Below the pieces are notes generated by a model. That model saw only the letters and a program-made list of their open reading frames with translations. It was not told the origin of the DNA and did no database searches. From Paenibacillus sp. yr247 (lineage in GTDB: Bacteria; Bacillota; Bacilli; Paenibacillales; NBRC-103111): a stretch of 64,000 nucleotides of DNA. The position numbers and the translations under genes are program-made. Below are positions 8,291 through 17,435 of this stretch, piece after piece. How positions within the stretch are numbered: position 1 is the stretch's first letter; the number at the start of each line of letters is the position of its first letter. The stretch covers positions 451,501-515,500 of the forward strand of contig NZ_FNIF01000002.1 in NCBI RefSeq assembly GCF_900103825.1, read 5' to 3'.

Positions 8291-9247
8291 ATGTCTACAA
8301 TCATTCAGGAGTCGCCTCAATTATGGGGAGACAAACGTTTCCATACATGGAATTATGAAATGCGCGAAGCCTTCGGCGGAAAGGTTTTTAAGGTTATGCT
8401 GGATGCAGGCTTTACCTGTCCTAACCGCGATGGCAATATTGCGACTGGCGGCTGTACCTTTTGCAGCGCGAGAGGATCAGGCGATTTCGCGGGGAGCCGC
8501 CGAGATGATCTAGTCACTCAATTTAATAAAATCAGAGATCTCCAGCATCAGAAGTGGCCTGAGGCCAAATATATCGGTTACTTCCAGGCTTATACAAATA
8601 CGTATGCTCCCGTGGAACAATTACGTGAATATTATGAGGTTATTTTGCAGCAGCCGGGCGTTGTGGGATTATCCATTGCGACAAGGCCGGATTGTTTACC
8701 CGATGATGTCATCGAATACTTGGCTGAGCTGAATGAACGTACCTACCTCTGGGTCGAAATGGGACTTCAAACCGTGCACGAATCCACGTCTCAGCTCATC
8801 AATCGAGCTCATGATACCCAGTGCTATGTGGATGCGGTTGCCAAGCTGCGTAAGCATAATATCCGCACTTGTGCACATATTATTTATGGATTGCCCGGGG
8901 AGACGCATGAAATGATGCTGGACACCGGACGAGCTGTCGCTCAGATGGATGTGCAGGGCATTAAAATTCATTTGCTTCATTTAATGCGTAAAACACCTAT
9001 GGTGAAACAATATGAAGCTGGCTTACTTGAGTTTTTGGAAAAAGACGAATATGTGAAGCTTATTGTAGACACACTCGAGTTTTTACCACCGGAAATGATT
9101 GTACATCGCTTAACTGGGGATGCTCCACGTGATTTGCTGATTGGGCCAATGTGGAGTCTAAAAAAATGGGAAGTACTGAATGCCTTTGACAGCCTGCTAA
9201 AAGAAAGAAATACTTGGCAGGGTAAACTTTGGAAAGGCAAAGTATAG
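8291..9247 (+). CDS. ytqA: TIGR01212-family radical SAM protein (YtqA/MnmL type)
   Basis: 318 residues. A cysteine cluster FTCPNRDGN...GGCTFCSARG near residues 40-60 supplies the [4Fe-4S] ligands, and YIGYFQAYTNTYAP and IIYGLPGET are family signatures. AAAGGAG precedes the ATG. In Bacillus the ytqA-ytqB pair has been linked to wobble-uridine modification of tRNA (mnm5s2U; proposed names MnmL and MnmM). Here ytqB follows after one intervening gene. The family call is firm; the tRNA role comes from known homologues, not from this sequence. Confidence 0.9.
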   Translation: MSTIIQESPQLWGDKRFHTWNYEMREAFGGKVFKVMLDAGFTCPNRDGNIATGGCTFCSARGSGDFAGSRRDDLVTQFNKIRDLQHQKWPEAKYIGYFQAYTNTYAPVEQLREYYEVILQQPGVVGLSIATRPDCLPDDVIEYLAELNERTYLWVEMGLQTVHESTSQLINRAHDTQCYVDAVAKLRKHNIRTCAHIIYGLPGETHEMMLDTGRAVAQMDVQGIKIHLLHLMRKTPMVKQYEAGLLEFLEKDEYVKLIVDTLEFLPPEMIVHRLTGDAPRDLLIGPMWSLKKWEVLNAFDSLLKERNTWQGKLWKGKV

Positions 9248-9323
9248 CAGAAGGACATAAAACCAATTTGGATTTTGAACCGTTTCCTTTATATAGTGAG
9301 AGCGAATAAAGGAGATGGATCAA

Positions 9324-9926
9324 ATGAAAAAACGGGTTGGAGCAGCTTTGGTAGGGATAATACTTGTTGTGGCTGGGTGCGGAAGAGCGTCGTCGTCCGA
9401 AGTGGTGACGCCGGGTTCGGCAGCGCCGTTGCCGTCCGCGGCGGCGGTAGTGAGTGCGTCGCCCACAGCTTCGGCTGTTGCTACGCCTTCAACGGCAGCC
9501 TCTACGGCGACGCCGGCGGCCAGCAGCACGCCGCAGCCTAGCGCAGCGGCTACGGCGACGCCGACAGCTGCGGTCGCTACCGCAGCCCCGGTGAAAGAGG
9601 CGGCATCGGCGAAGCCATCGCCGTCACCAACGCCAGCGCCTGCAAGCGCGGCACCCTCGCCATCCGCTAAGCCGCAGGCTACGGATAGTGGCACCAGCAC
9701 AGCCGCGCAGGCGCAGGTGCTGTATAAGGACAACTGCATGGCCTGTCACGGGGCAGGGCTTGCAGGTGACTTCGGGCCGAACCTGACGAAAGTCGGTTCG
9801 CGCAAAACCAAGGATGAGATCGTCACGCAGATTCTGGGAGGTAAAGGCGATATGCCACCTTTCAAAAACGCATTGAAATCCGAAGAAATTGAAGCGCTAG
9901 CCGCTTGGCTAGCAGCTAAAAAATGA
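9324..9926 (+). CDS. Lipoprotein cytochrome c (c551/CccB-like) with long Ala/Pro/Ser linker
   Basis: About 200 residues from the ATG at 9324 (AAAGGAG nine bases upstream). A lipobox LVVAGCG near residue 20 predicts a membrane-anchored lipoprotein. Then come about 110 residues of Ala/Pro/Ser/Thr linker written in very GC-rich codons. The C-terminal 80 residues form a class I cytochrome c: CMACH haem site, GPNLTKVG, and an axial Met in GDMPPFK. Comparable proteins carry electrons on the outer membrane face. It is inserted between ytqA and ytqB. Its base composition differs clearly from both neighbours because of the linker. Confidence 0.88.
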   Translation: MKKRVGAALVGIILVVAGCGRASSSEVVTPGSAAPLPSAAAVVSASPTASAVATPSTAASTATPAASSTPQPSAAATATPTAAVATAAPVKEAASAKPSPSPTPAPASAAPSPSAKPQATDSGTSTAAQAQVLYKDNCMACHGAGLAGDFGPNLTKVGSRKTKDEIVTQILGGKGDMPPFKNALKSEEIEALAAWLAAKK

Positions 9927-9956
9927 TTGTAAGCTACAGCATGGAGGCTTCAAAGC

Positions 9957-10535
9957 ATGGGTTTTGTTTCTGTTCTGAGTTTTGCTCATCAACTAATTAA
10001 TCAGCGGGCCCAGCCTGGCGATACGGTCATCGATGCGACCCTCGGAAACGGCGTTGACGCCTTGTTCTTGGCGAAGCTGGTGGGCAGCCGCGGCAGCGTG
10101 TACGGCTTCGATATTCAGCAGCAAGCGCTGGATCAAACAAAGATGCGTCTGGAGAAGGAACTTCCAGACGCATCTTCTTATGTGCACATGAGCTTATGCA
10201 GCCATGCGCTCATGGAAACGGCGGTGCCGCAGGACCGCCACGGCAAGATCGCCGCGGTCACGTTCAATCTCGGCTACCTGCCCGGCGCCGATTCGGCCAC
10301 AATCACCAAGCAGGAATCAACCATTCCTGCTCTAGAGGCAGCCCTCCGCCTGCTTCGCAAAGGAGGTATTGTGACCATCGTGCTGTATAGCGGGCACGAT
10401 GGCGGATCTGAAGAGGCTGCTGCCGTAGAAAGTTGGGCGCAGCGCCTTCCGCTCGCAGCCTTTCAGGTGCTGCGCTATCAGTTCATGAACACGAACCAGC
10501 ATGCTCCCTATCTGCTAGCTTTAGAAAAAAGATAG
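9957..10535 (+). CDS. ytqB: Class I SAM methyltransferase (YtqB/MnmM type)
   Basis: 192 residues. VIDATLGNGVDALFLAKLVG is the SAM-binding motif I with the family's DATxGNG form; FNLGYLPGAD is the motif IV catalytic segment typical of YtqB. Family members are described as tRNA methyltransferases completing mnm5s2U at the wobble position. GGAGG lies upstream of the ATG. Codons 60-70 contain a hairpin-like stretch (GATGCGTCTGGA ... TCCAGACGCATC) inside the gene. Confidence 0.88.
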   Translation: MGFVSVLSFAHQLINQRAQPGDTVIDATLGNGVDALFLAKLVGSRGSVYGFDIQQQALDQTKMRLEKELPDASSYVHMSLCSHALMETAVPQDRHGKIAAVTFNLGYLPGADSATITKQESTIPALEAALRLLRKGGIVTIVLYSGHDGGSEEAAAVESWAQRLPLAAFQVLRYQFMNTNQHAPYLLALEKR

Positions 10536-10608
10536 ACGCATGATATAATGCTAAAGAGTGGTGCTAAGCCTTATTTTGCAGGAGAACTTAGAGAAAGAAG
10601 GGATAGCC

Positions 10609-11574
10609 TTGAAATCATACCCGCTTCAATTTCAACCTGAAATGAAAGAACGTGTCTGGGGAGGAAGAGCCCTAGAAAAGTTTGGTTTTCAGCTTCCAGA
10701 AGGCGCTATCGGCGAAGGCTGGATGATTGGCGATCATCCGAACGGAACGACAAAGGTTATTAATGGCGAGTTAGCAGGTCTAGGTTTGGACGAAATTCGC
10801 GAGAAATACGGTAAAACGTTATTCGGTACCAAAGGATTTTCCGAAAAAAATGGCCGTTTCCCTCTGCTCATTAAGCTGCTTGATTGCGAAGACGACCTTT
10901 CGGTACAAGTACATCCGAATGATCATTACGAGAATTTGGCTGCAGGCGAGCTAGGCAAAACAGAGATGTGGTACATCCTTGATGCGAAGCCCGGCGCCAA
11001 AATTATATATGGCATGCGAGAAGGCGTTACACGCGAAAGCCTAGCACAAGCAATTGCTGAGAACCGCATTATGGACTGCTTACAGGAAGTGCCAGTAGAA
11101 GCCGGAGATTCCTTCTATATTCCTGCTGGAACCGTTCATGCTCTTGGCGCTGGCGTTCTAGTTGCCGAGATTCAGCAGAATTCCGATACAACCTATCGTT
11201 TGTACGATTATAACCGTCCGGGTCTGGATGGTAAGCTTCGTGAGCTTCATATTGAAGATTCACTAAACGTTATCGCTTATGAAGGCTCCGGATCTACTCG
11301 TATGAAAACAAATATAAATGAAGCCAGTACTTGGCTAACGCTTGCTGAGTCTCCTTTTTTCACTGTGGAAAAAGGTCTAGTGGGACCGAAATGGGAGCTA
11401 AGCACCTCATCTGAAAGCTTCGTGATCCTCGTTATCGCAGAAGGAAACGGAACACTCCAGTGGGCGGATGGCAGCATCTCCACGAAACCAGGCGACTGCT
11501 TCTTACTGCCTGCCAATCTTGGCAGCTATGCATTAGAAGGCAGCATGACCGTTATTCGCAGCTACTTACCTTAG
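10609..11574 (+). CDS. manA: Mannose-6-phosphate isomerase, class I
   Basis: 321 residues from the TTG at 10609, chosen because GAAGGGA precedes it and the product then begins LKSYPLQFQPEMKERVWGG, the usual start of Firmicute ManA. Zinc-site elements are visible (VQVHPNDHYENL, KTEMWYIL, and the FYIPAGTVHALG His). It interconverts mannose-6-P and fructose-6-P, feeding GDP-mannose. A frame upstream from 10558 has no site. A strong terminator follows. Confidence 0.93.
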   Translation: MKSYPLQFQPEMKERVWGGRALEKFGFQLPEGAIGEGWMIGDHPNGTTKVINGELAGLGLDEIREKYGKTLFGTKGFSEKNGRFPLLIKLLDCEDDLSVQVHPNDHYENLAAGELGKTEMWYILDAKPGAKIIYGMREGVTRESLAQAIAENRIMDCLQEVPVEAGDSFYIPAGTVHALGAGVLVAEIQQNSDTTYRLYDYNRPGLDGKLRELHIEDSLNVIAYEGSGSTRMKTNINEASTWLTLAESPFFTVEKGLVGPKWELSTSSESFVILVIAEGNGTLQWADGSISTKPGDCFLLPANLGSYALEGSMTVIRSYLP

Positions 11575-11582
11575 AGATTTCC

Positions 11583-11632
11583 AAAAAAGGCTCTCCACCC
11601 GTCATCCCTAAGATGTCAGTGGAGAGCCTTTT
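11583..11632. terminator. Bidirectional terminator between manA and the IMP dehydrogenase gene
   Basis: AAAAAAGGCTCTCCAC pairs with GTGGAGAGCCTTTT, giving A and T flanks on both strands. Confidence 0.9.
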
Positions 11633-11641
11633 CAATTGCTG

Positions 11642-13144
11642 CTATGATTCTTCAGACAAGCTGCTTTCTTTTAAAATAACGTCGTGTGCTCCGCCTTCAA
11701 CAAGACTGGTTGCCGAAACAAGCGCAATTCTTGCTTTGCTCTTCAGCTCTTCCAAACTTAATGATCCGCAATTGCACATCGTGGACTTTATTTTGCCAAT
11801 CGTCTTATCCATGTTCTCCTGCAGGCCTCCCGCATAAGGAACGTAGGAATCGACGCCTTCCTCAAACAAGAGCTTGTTTTTGCCCCCAGTATCGTAACGC
11901 TGCCAGTTACGGGCACGATTGGAGCCTTCCCCCCAGTATTCTTTCACGAAGTTATTGCCTACCTTCAGCTTTCTGGTCGGGCTCTCATCGAAACGCGCGA
12001 AATATCTGCCCAGCATGACAAAGTCCGCCCCCATTGCTAAGGCTAATGTAATATGGTAGTCATGTACAATGCCACCATCGGAACAGATCGGAATATAGGT
12101 ACCTGTTTCTTTGAAGTACTGGTCTCTGGCTTCGACGACTTCCATGAGGGACGATGCTTGTCCGCGTCCAATCCCTTTTTGTTCCCGAGTGATACAAATC
12201 GACCCGCCGCCGATGCCTACTTTCACGAAGTCAGCACCCGACTCTACTAAGTAAAGAAAGCCCTCACGGTCTACAACGTTACCTGCACCAATTTTCACAT
12301 CGAAATTCTCTTTCACGTACTGAATCGTCTCGCGCTGCCATTCGCTGTAACCATCCGAGGAATCGATGACCAGAATGTCTACTCCCGCTTCAACCAGCGC
12401 AGGCACTCTCTCTTTATAATCCTTCGTATTGATCCCAGCTCCAACAATATAGCTTTTGTTAGCATCAAGAAGTTCCATTGGATTCTCTTTATGCTCATCA
12501 TAATCTTTGCGGAAAACGAGGGTGTCGAGCTTCTGCTGCTCATCCACAATCGGTAAACAATTCAGCTTGTGATCCCAAATTAAATTGTTGGCTTCCGATA
12601 AGGTAATCCCGGATTTGCCGTAAATTAGTTTATCAAACGGTGTCATAAACTGATGAATCGGGCGATCCATAGGGTCACGACTTGTCCGGTAATCACGCCC
12701 TGTAACAATACCAAGCAATTTCCCGTTCGCTGTGCCATCGTCAGTAATGGCAACCGTTGAATGCCCTGTTTCTTGCTTCAACGCCAGCACATCGTTTAGC
12801 GTATGATCGGGAGTCAGGTTGGAGCGGCTAAGCACAAATCCTGCCTTATACCCTTTTACCTTCCGCACCATTAGCGCTTCTTCTTCAATCGATTGCGAGC
12901 CAAAAATAAATGAAATCCCGCCACAACGCGCCAAAGCAATCGCCATTCCATGGTCGGATACGGCTTGCATGACAGCTGATGAAAACGGGATGTTGAGCGA
13001 GATCGCAGGCTCCTCGCCTTTATTGAATTTGACTAACGGTGTCTGAAGCTTCACATTCGCCGGTGTACAGTCCTTCGTTGTAAGATTAGGAATCAACAGA
13101 AACTCACTAAACGTACGCGATGGTTCTAAGTAATACGTGGCCAC
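11642..13144 (-). CDS. guaB: IMP dehydrogenase of the divergent Tritrichomonas-like type
   Basis: 500 residues. A TIM barrel is interrupted by two CBS domains (about residues 110-225). The NAD-site [10 protein letters not shown] and the catalytic-cysteine loop [20 protein letters not shown] (Cys near residue 320) identify IMPDH, which oxidises IMP to XMP in GTP synthesis. The loop and the C-terminal [17 protein letters not shown] flap are unlike the usual Bacillus GuaB (GPGSICTTR) and resemble the protist/clostridial subclass, so this may be a second copy. GTG start with GAGGAGG nine bases upstream. A good promoter and a leader hairpin precede it. Confidence 0.85.
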   Translation of the reverse strand: MATYYLEPSRTFSEFLLIPNLTTKDCTPANVKLQTPLVKFNKGEEPAISLNIPFSSAVMQAVSDHGMAIALARCGGISFIFGSQSIEEEALMVRKVKGYKAGFVLSRSNLTPDHTLNDVLALKQETGHSTVAITDDGTANGKLLGIVTGRDYRTSRDPMDRPIHQFMTPFDKLIYGKSGITLSEANNLIWDHKLNCLPIVDEQQKLDTLVFRKDYDEHKENPMELLDANKSYIVGAGINTKDYKERVPALVEAGVDILVIDSSDGYSEWQRETIQYVKENFDVKIGAGNVVDREGFLYLVESGADFVKVGIGGGSICITREQKGIGRGQASSLMEVVEARDQYFKETGTYIPICSDGGIVHDYHITLALAMGADFVMLGRYFARFDESPTRKLKVGNNFVKEYWGEGSNRARNWQRYDTGGKNKLLFEEGVDSYVPYAGGLQENMDKTIGKIKSTMCNCGSLSLEELKSKARIALVSATSLVEGGAHDVILKESSLSEES

Positions 13145-13162
13145 TTTACGACTTCCTCCTCA

Positions 13163-13196
13163 TATAGGGATCTTTGAGCGCAGCTCAAAGTCTCTC
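13163..13196 (-). promoter_or_regulatory. Leader hairpin with conserved flanks, copy 1
   Basis: Minus strand GAGAGACTTTG...CAAAGATCCCTATA with the stem CTTTGAGC-TGC-GCTCAAAG, ending just before the ribosome site of the IMP dehydrogenase gene. A 34-base element of the same length and flanks, but with a different compensating stem, lies at 32079-32112. Confidence 0.65.
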
Positions 13197-13227
13197 ATTT
13201 ATAATGATCCATAGGTAAATTTTTTCA

Positions 13228-13257
13228 ATTTTATCACTGAACCTTACCAGTGGTCAA
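13228..13257 (-). promoter_or_regulatory. Promoter of the IMP dehydrogenase gene
   Basis: Minus strand TTGACC (13252-13257), 18-base spacer, TAAAAT (13228-13233). Confidence 0.65.
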
Positions 13258-13344
13258 TGGATTTTTCAGGGAAATCTTCCGATGGCATGTAAAAAGATAG
13301 AACTATCTATTCGAAACCTGGGGTTCGGAATCTCTGCTCATATA

Positions 13345-13384
13345 TAAAAAGCCCCACTCCCGAATTAAAACTGGGAATGGGGTT
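13345..13384 (-). terminator. Terminator of the DUF4080 radical SAM gene
   Basis: Minus strand CCCCATTCCC pairs with GGGAGTGGGG, followed by CTTTTT. Confidence 0.85.
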
Positions 13385-13387
13385 ATC

Positions 13388-15151
13388 TTATACGGTCGCC
13401 ACTTGGTGCAGCGGCATGGTGTAGTAGCTAGCCGGCTGCTGTGCATCCGGCGGGAAGTGCACGACGAGCAGCTCCTTGCTGCTGGCGTCAATCTCACCGC
13501 TTTGCAAATACGTCTGGAATGCGAAAGGCAGTACCTCAAGCATGGCGTGCTTGTGGAGGTCCTTCTCGTTAATGCGGAGATGGTGAAAGTCTCCGCTCAC
13601 AAGCCCAGGCTGCTCAGCCAGCAGCTTGAGGTACGCATTCTGCTCGGACTTCTCCAACGTGAAGTCCCACCAGATTTTGCGCGGCTTATATTTATGACCC
13701 AGGAAATAATCCAGCTTCATCAGACCCTCAATAATGTGCATGTTCTTCGTCTCGCGATGCATCAGGAAATCGCGTAAGCGGGTAAACAAATCCTCGAGCT
13801 GATGCCCAATCTTCTGCCAGCCGCGGCCTTCCCAGAAATCGCCGAACTCTTGAAAGAAATCAAACGCTGAGGCGAATTCATGCGCAATCAAATATTTAAC
13901 CGTATGATCCATACGGTGCGCGTTCCAATATTTCTCCAGCACATCTTCAACCCGTTTGATGCGAATTAAATCGGTGAACGGCAGAATATCATTGCCGAGA
14001 ATCTCATACGGCGCGTGGTCCATGTAAACGTAGCCGTATTTATGCGCGTCATTTCGCATCCCTGTGCCGCGCAGCATTTTCAGAAATCCTAGCTGCAGCT
14101 CTTCCGGTCCAAGTTCAAAGACATCGTTAAATGTCTTGCGGAACGAATTATAGTCCTCTTCAGGCAGGCCGGCAATCAAGTCTAGATGCTGGTCGATTTT
14201 TAAGCTATTTTTTACCTTGGATACGGTACGGCTCAGCTTGAAGAAGTTCTGCCTGCGCTGCACCAAATCATTGGTCGTATCATTCGTAGACTGAACCCCG
14301 ATCTCGAATCGGAATGTGCCCGGAGGCGCATTCTCTGCTAGGTAATCAAGTACCTCTGGTCGCATAATATCCGCTGTAATCTCAAACTGAAACACGGTGC
14401 CACGATGGTTCGCAATGAGGAATTCAAAGATTTCCATCGCATAATCCCGCTTAATATTAAACGTCCGATCCACGAACTTGATCAGCTTTGCGCCAGAATC
14501 AATTAGGTACAGCAGATCTGACTTGGTTCGTTCCATGTCGAAGTACCGTACGCCTACCTCAATACTAGAAAGACAGAATTGACAGGAGAAGGGGCAGCCG
14601 CGACTTGTCTCGAAGTATACAACGCGATTGGCCAAACTAGGCACATCTTCATCAAAACGGTGCGGGGACGGGATATCATCAAGCTTCAGCTTCGGTCTGC
14701 CCGGCATCAGCACGACTTCCTCGCCTTTTCGGTAAGCCAAACCATAAACGAAATGATATTTACGAGTCGTTGAAATCTCAGTTAGCAGCTGGTGAAAAGT
14801 CTCTTCCCCTTCGCCCATAACAATGAAATCGACTTCCGGGATGCGATCCATCCAGTAGTCCGTGTCGTAAGAAACCTCGGGACCGCCAAGCACGATTATA
14901 ATTTCCGGTCTAATTTTCTTGATCATTTTAATAATATGAATCGTTTCTTCAATGTTCCAAATGTAACAGGAAAAGCCCAGTACGTCCGGCGCCTTTTGAT
15001 ACAGGTCGGAGACGATATTCATCGCTGGGTCTTTGATCGTATATTCTGTAATTTCGACATCAAAATCCTTCTCGCAGAACGCTTTCAAATAGCGCAAAGC
15101 CAAGGAGGTATGAATGAATTTGGCATTAAGTGTGGATACAAGTACTTTCAT
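13388..15151 (-). CDS. B12-binding-domain radical SAM protein (DUF4080 family)
   Basis: 587 residues. The N-terminal 140 residues form a cobalamin-binding-like Rossmann fold (DVLGFSCYIWN, IIIVLGGPEVSYD, VDFIVMGEGEETF). A radical SAM core follows with SRGCPFSCQFCLSS carrying the three [4Fe-4S] cysteines, and a long C-terminal DUF4080 region. The substrate is unknown for this family. A 74-residue gene lies about 90 bases upstream on the same strand, and a terminator follows. Family call firm, function open. Confidence 0.88.
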   Translation of the reverse strand: MKVLVSTLNAKFIHTSLALRYLKAFCEKDFDVEITEYTIKDPAMNIVSDLYQKAPDVLGFSCYIWNIEETIHIIKMIKKIRPEIIIVLGGPEVSYDTDYWMDRIPEVDFIVMGEGEETFHQLLTEISTTRKYHFVYGLAYRKGEEVVLMPGRPKLKLDDIPSPHRFDEDVPSLANRVVYFETSRGCPFSCQFCLSSIEVGVRYFDMERTKSDLLYLIDSGAKLIKFVDRTFNIKRDYAMEIFEFLIANHRGTVFQFEITADIMRPEVLDYLAENAPPGTFRFEIGVQSTNDTTNDLVQRRQNFFKLSRTVSKVKNSLKIDQHLDLIAGLPEEDYNSFRKTFNDVFELGPEELQLGFLKMLRGTGMRNDAHKYGYVYMDHAPYEILGNDILPFTDLIRIKRVEDVLEKYWNAHRMDHTVKYLIAHEFASAFDFFQEFGDFWEGRGWQKIGHQLEDLFTRLRDFLMHRETKNMHIIEGLMKLDYFLGHKYKPRKIWWDFTLEKSEQNAYLKLLAEQPGLVSGDFHHLRINEKDLHKHAMLEVLPFAFQTYLQSGEIDASSKELLVVHFPPDAQQPASYYTMPLHQVATV

Positions 15152-15240
15152 TATAAAAAAACCTCGTTCTGTTCTCGTTTATTGTTCTATCTAATTCTAC
15201 ACGAAAACCGAGGAAATACAAAGGTAAGCCCTCCCAAGCA

Positions 15241-15465
15241 CTAAAGAACCATATCATCATCCAGATGAGGATTTTCATAAGGGAACTGCAAATAGGAGGC
15301 TTCCTGAATCGCATTTTTCCAGCGTTCGGCATGTGAATGCAGCTGATCTTCAACTTCTTGAATTCTCAGTTGCAAGTCTCCAGGGCTTTCGGCTGCTCCA
15401 CTGTGCAAAGCCTTCTGCAGCGTAGTACGCTCTTCGAACCATTGCGTTAACTGATATAAAAGCAT
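15241..15465 (-). CDS. Small acidic hypothetical protein
   Basis: 74 residues, beginning MLLYQLTQWFEERTTLQKAL and with a heptad-like helical middle (LQLRIQEVEDQLHSHAERWK). AGGTGGGAA lies just before the ATG. Probably cytoplasmic, no membrane segment. I do not recognise the family. It precedes the radical SAM gene on the same strand and may share its transcript. Confidence 0.6.
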   Translation of the reverse strand: MLLYQLTQWFEERTTLQKALHSGAAESPGDLQLRIQEVEDQLHSHAERWKNAIQEASYLQFPYENPHLDDDMVL

Positions 15466-16403
15466 AGGGAATTCCCACCTTTTCTCACACGAGGGTTATA
15501 GCTGTAAGTCTTCCCCTCCTTGGGAGTATGCATACAAAGCAAATACAGGTGTTGAGCCGTCAGAGCCGTCCTTTTCGGACGTCTCACTGCGGTTTCGCAC
15601 CATTCTGCCTTCTGAGAAGTACTTTTCCGTGTTCTCAGACCGTATTCTCTACCTGCACTCCAAGTGCTCTCAGCCCCCACCGCCAACCAAAAACAAATTA
15701 TCCATTGTTTCCTTTGCAACAGAAGAAACCACAAGCTCCTCCAGCGCAATATGGTTTCTTCTGTTACCCAGCACAAGAACAGACTGCTGCTCAGCATAAT
15801 CCTTTGTGCCGGTTGAACTTCATGCTTTATAGCAAGTCCTGCTGCTGAAGTCGGGTAAGTGGATCTAGAATTGCAGCAGAAAAGGGTTATCTCTCAAGTA
15901 GTTTTACTCGTAAGCAGGAGGCGGAACGCCACTGGAGTTTCTATCGCGGCGTTTCTTTTGTTTTTGCGAACGTGGTATATTGTAAGGAGAATCATGTGGT
16001 CGGCTGTTAGTTACTGCTTATCAGCGGTATGTTCCGTAGGCATTTAGGTTACTTGGAGCAGCTAGCTCTATACACCTGATCTCGTGAGTCAGGCGACAGG
16101 CGAGCAGAGTTGATGTAAAAAGTACAGCAAAATCAGCCTATCTCGGCGTTTTCACGTTAAATCATGCAAAAAGTGCATCTAATTCGGCGCATACTATCAT
16201 ATTTAGGATAAAATGAGAATATTTGATGTACAAAATACATGATTGCAATTAAATATCGGAAATAATTGATGATTTACTGTACTTTTTGCATGTGGTTGGT
16301 GTAGAGTCATCGGGCGACAGGTCAGGTCATATAACGATAATAATGCAAAAGATCAGCTAATTCAGAACACTTTTAAACGACCAAAAATTGGAGGTCTTCT
16401 TTC
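15466..16403. other. Long intergenic region with doubtful ORFs and degenerate repeats
   Basis: About 940 bases. Between 15528 and 15848 both strands carry open frames. The plus-strand one ends in a Gln/Pro/Cys-rich stretch (NYPLFPLQQKKPQAPPAQYG) that could be a small spore-surface-like peptide, but it has no good start or ribosome site. From about 16110 to 16380 the sequence is AT-rich with several copies of an AAAAAGTRCA motif, listed separately. No confident gene. Confidence 0.5.
16114..16290. repeat. Inverted AAAAAGTACAG repeat with internal related copy
   Basis: AAAAAGTACAGCAAAATCA at 16117-16135 is matched in inverse orientation by TGATTTACTGTACTTTTT at 16270-16287. A related ATGCAAAAAGTGCAT lies at 16164-16178 and another degenerate copy (GCAAAAGATCAGCTAATTCA) near 16345. 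It resembles a decayed short mobile or REP-like element. Confidence 0.5.
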
Positions 16404-17414
16404 ATGCAAAATAAACAAGGTAAGAATCAAAGTCCAATCAAACATCAGAATCACAACCCGAAATTCAAAATCAGCAAGAACCAAAGCCACAATCAAACTC
16501 CGTTCAAGGGAAACCAAGATACGAACACTCGCCAGTATACCGTCAAGGAACCAGTTGAGCTTCTGCCTTTTTTATTAGATAAACTTTCCAGTCTGGGCCG
16601 GAACTCTGTCAAAGCCATCCTTGCCCGAGGGCAAGTCGCGGTGAATGGCAAGGCCGTCACAGCTTATAACTATCCCTTGCAGCCTGAGCAAACGGTGACT
16701 ATCAACAAAGATAAAGTCGTCGAAGATATTCCTTTGGCTGGCATGTCTATTTTGCATGAGGATGAGGATGTCATTGTCATTCAAAAGGATACCGGACTAT
16801 TATCCATCGCCGCTAATGCTCAGGAAAATGAGATTACAGCCTATCGCCAGCTTACGGCGCATGTACGGAATCATGATCCAAAGGCACGGATTTTCGTTGT
16901 ACATAGACTTGATCGTGATACATCAGGCGTGATGATGTTTGCCAAAAACGAGAAGGCCCAACAGCACTTACAGAACACTTGGCAGGACAGTGTAAAAGAG
17001 CGCACTTACGTAGCCTTGGTTGAAGGTATGGTGAAAAAGCCCGAAGGGACCATTTCCTCATGGCTCAAGGAGCACACGAAATCGCTTAAAATGTTTTCAA
17101 CTCCGTATCCGAATGATGGGCAGCACGCGGTTACACATTACAAAACAATACAATCTAATCGAAGCTTCTCACTTCTTGAGGTCAATTTGGAAACAGGCCG
17201 TAAAAATCAAATCCGCGTTCATATGCAGGACATCGGCCACCCCGTTGTTGGCGATAAGAAGTATGGTTCAAAAACGAAGGAAATTGGCCGCCTTGGACTT
17301 CATGCGCGGGTTCTTGCCTTTTTGCACCCGACAACTGGACAATTGCTGCGTTTTGAGACGAACATTCCGAAGTCGTTTTTAAATCCTTTCCGAGAACTAC
17401 CTGCGAAAAAATAA
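16404..17414 (+). CDS. RluA-family 23S rRNA/tRNA pseudouridine synthase
   Basis: 336 residues. A basic Asn/Gln/Lys-rich leader of about 45 residues precedes an S4 RNA-binding domain (residues about 48-105) and the RluA catalytic domain with FVVHRLDRDTSGVMMFAKN, whose Asp is the nucleophile. LETGRKNQIRVHMQDIGHPV is the second family motif. It isomerises uridines in rRNA or tRNA; which site cannot be told. TGGAGG precedes the ATG. The next gene starts 21 bases downstream, so they may be co-transcribed. Confidence 0.93.
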   Translation: MQNKQGKNQSPIKHQNHNPKFKISKNQSHNQTPFKGNQDTNTRQYTVKEPVELLPFLLDKLSSLGRNSVKAILARGQVAVNGKAVTAYNYPLQPEQTVTINKDKVVEDIPLAGMSILHEDEDVIVIQKDTGLLSIAANAQENEITAYRQLTAHVRNHDPKARIFVVHRLDRDTSGVMMFAKNEKAQQHLQNTWQDSVKERTYVALVEGMVKKPEGTISSWLKEHTKSLKMFSTPYPNDGQHAVTHYKTIQSNRSFSLLEVNLETGRKNQIRVHMQDIGHPVVGDKKYGSKTKEIGRLGLHARVLAFLHPTTGQLLRFETNIPKSFLNPFRELPAKK

Positions 17415-17435
17415 TAAGCTAGGAGACTTTACAAG

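Noticed and set aside
9320..9739. Minus-strand Ala/Gly-rich frame opposite the cytochrome c linker
   Set aside because: A GC-rich shadow of the Ala/Pro/Ser linker.
15447..15848. Overlapping frames on both strands in the 15.5-15.8 kb gap
   Set aside because: Neither has a convincing start or ribosome site; composition is odd and no family is recognised.
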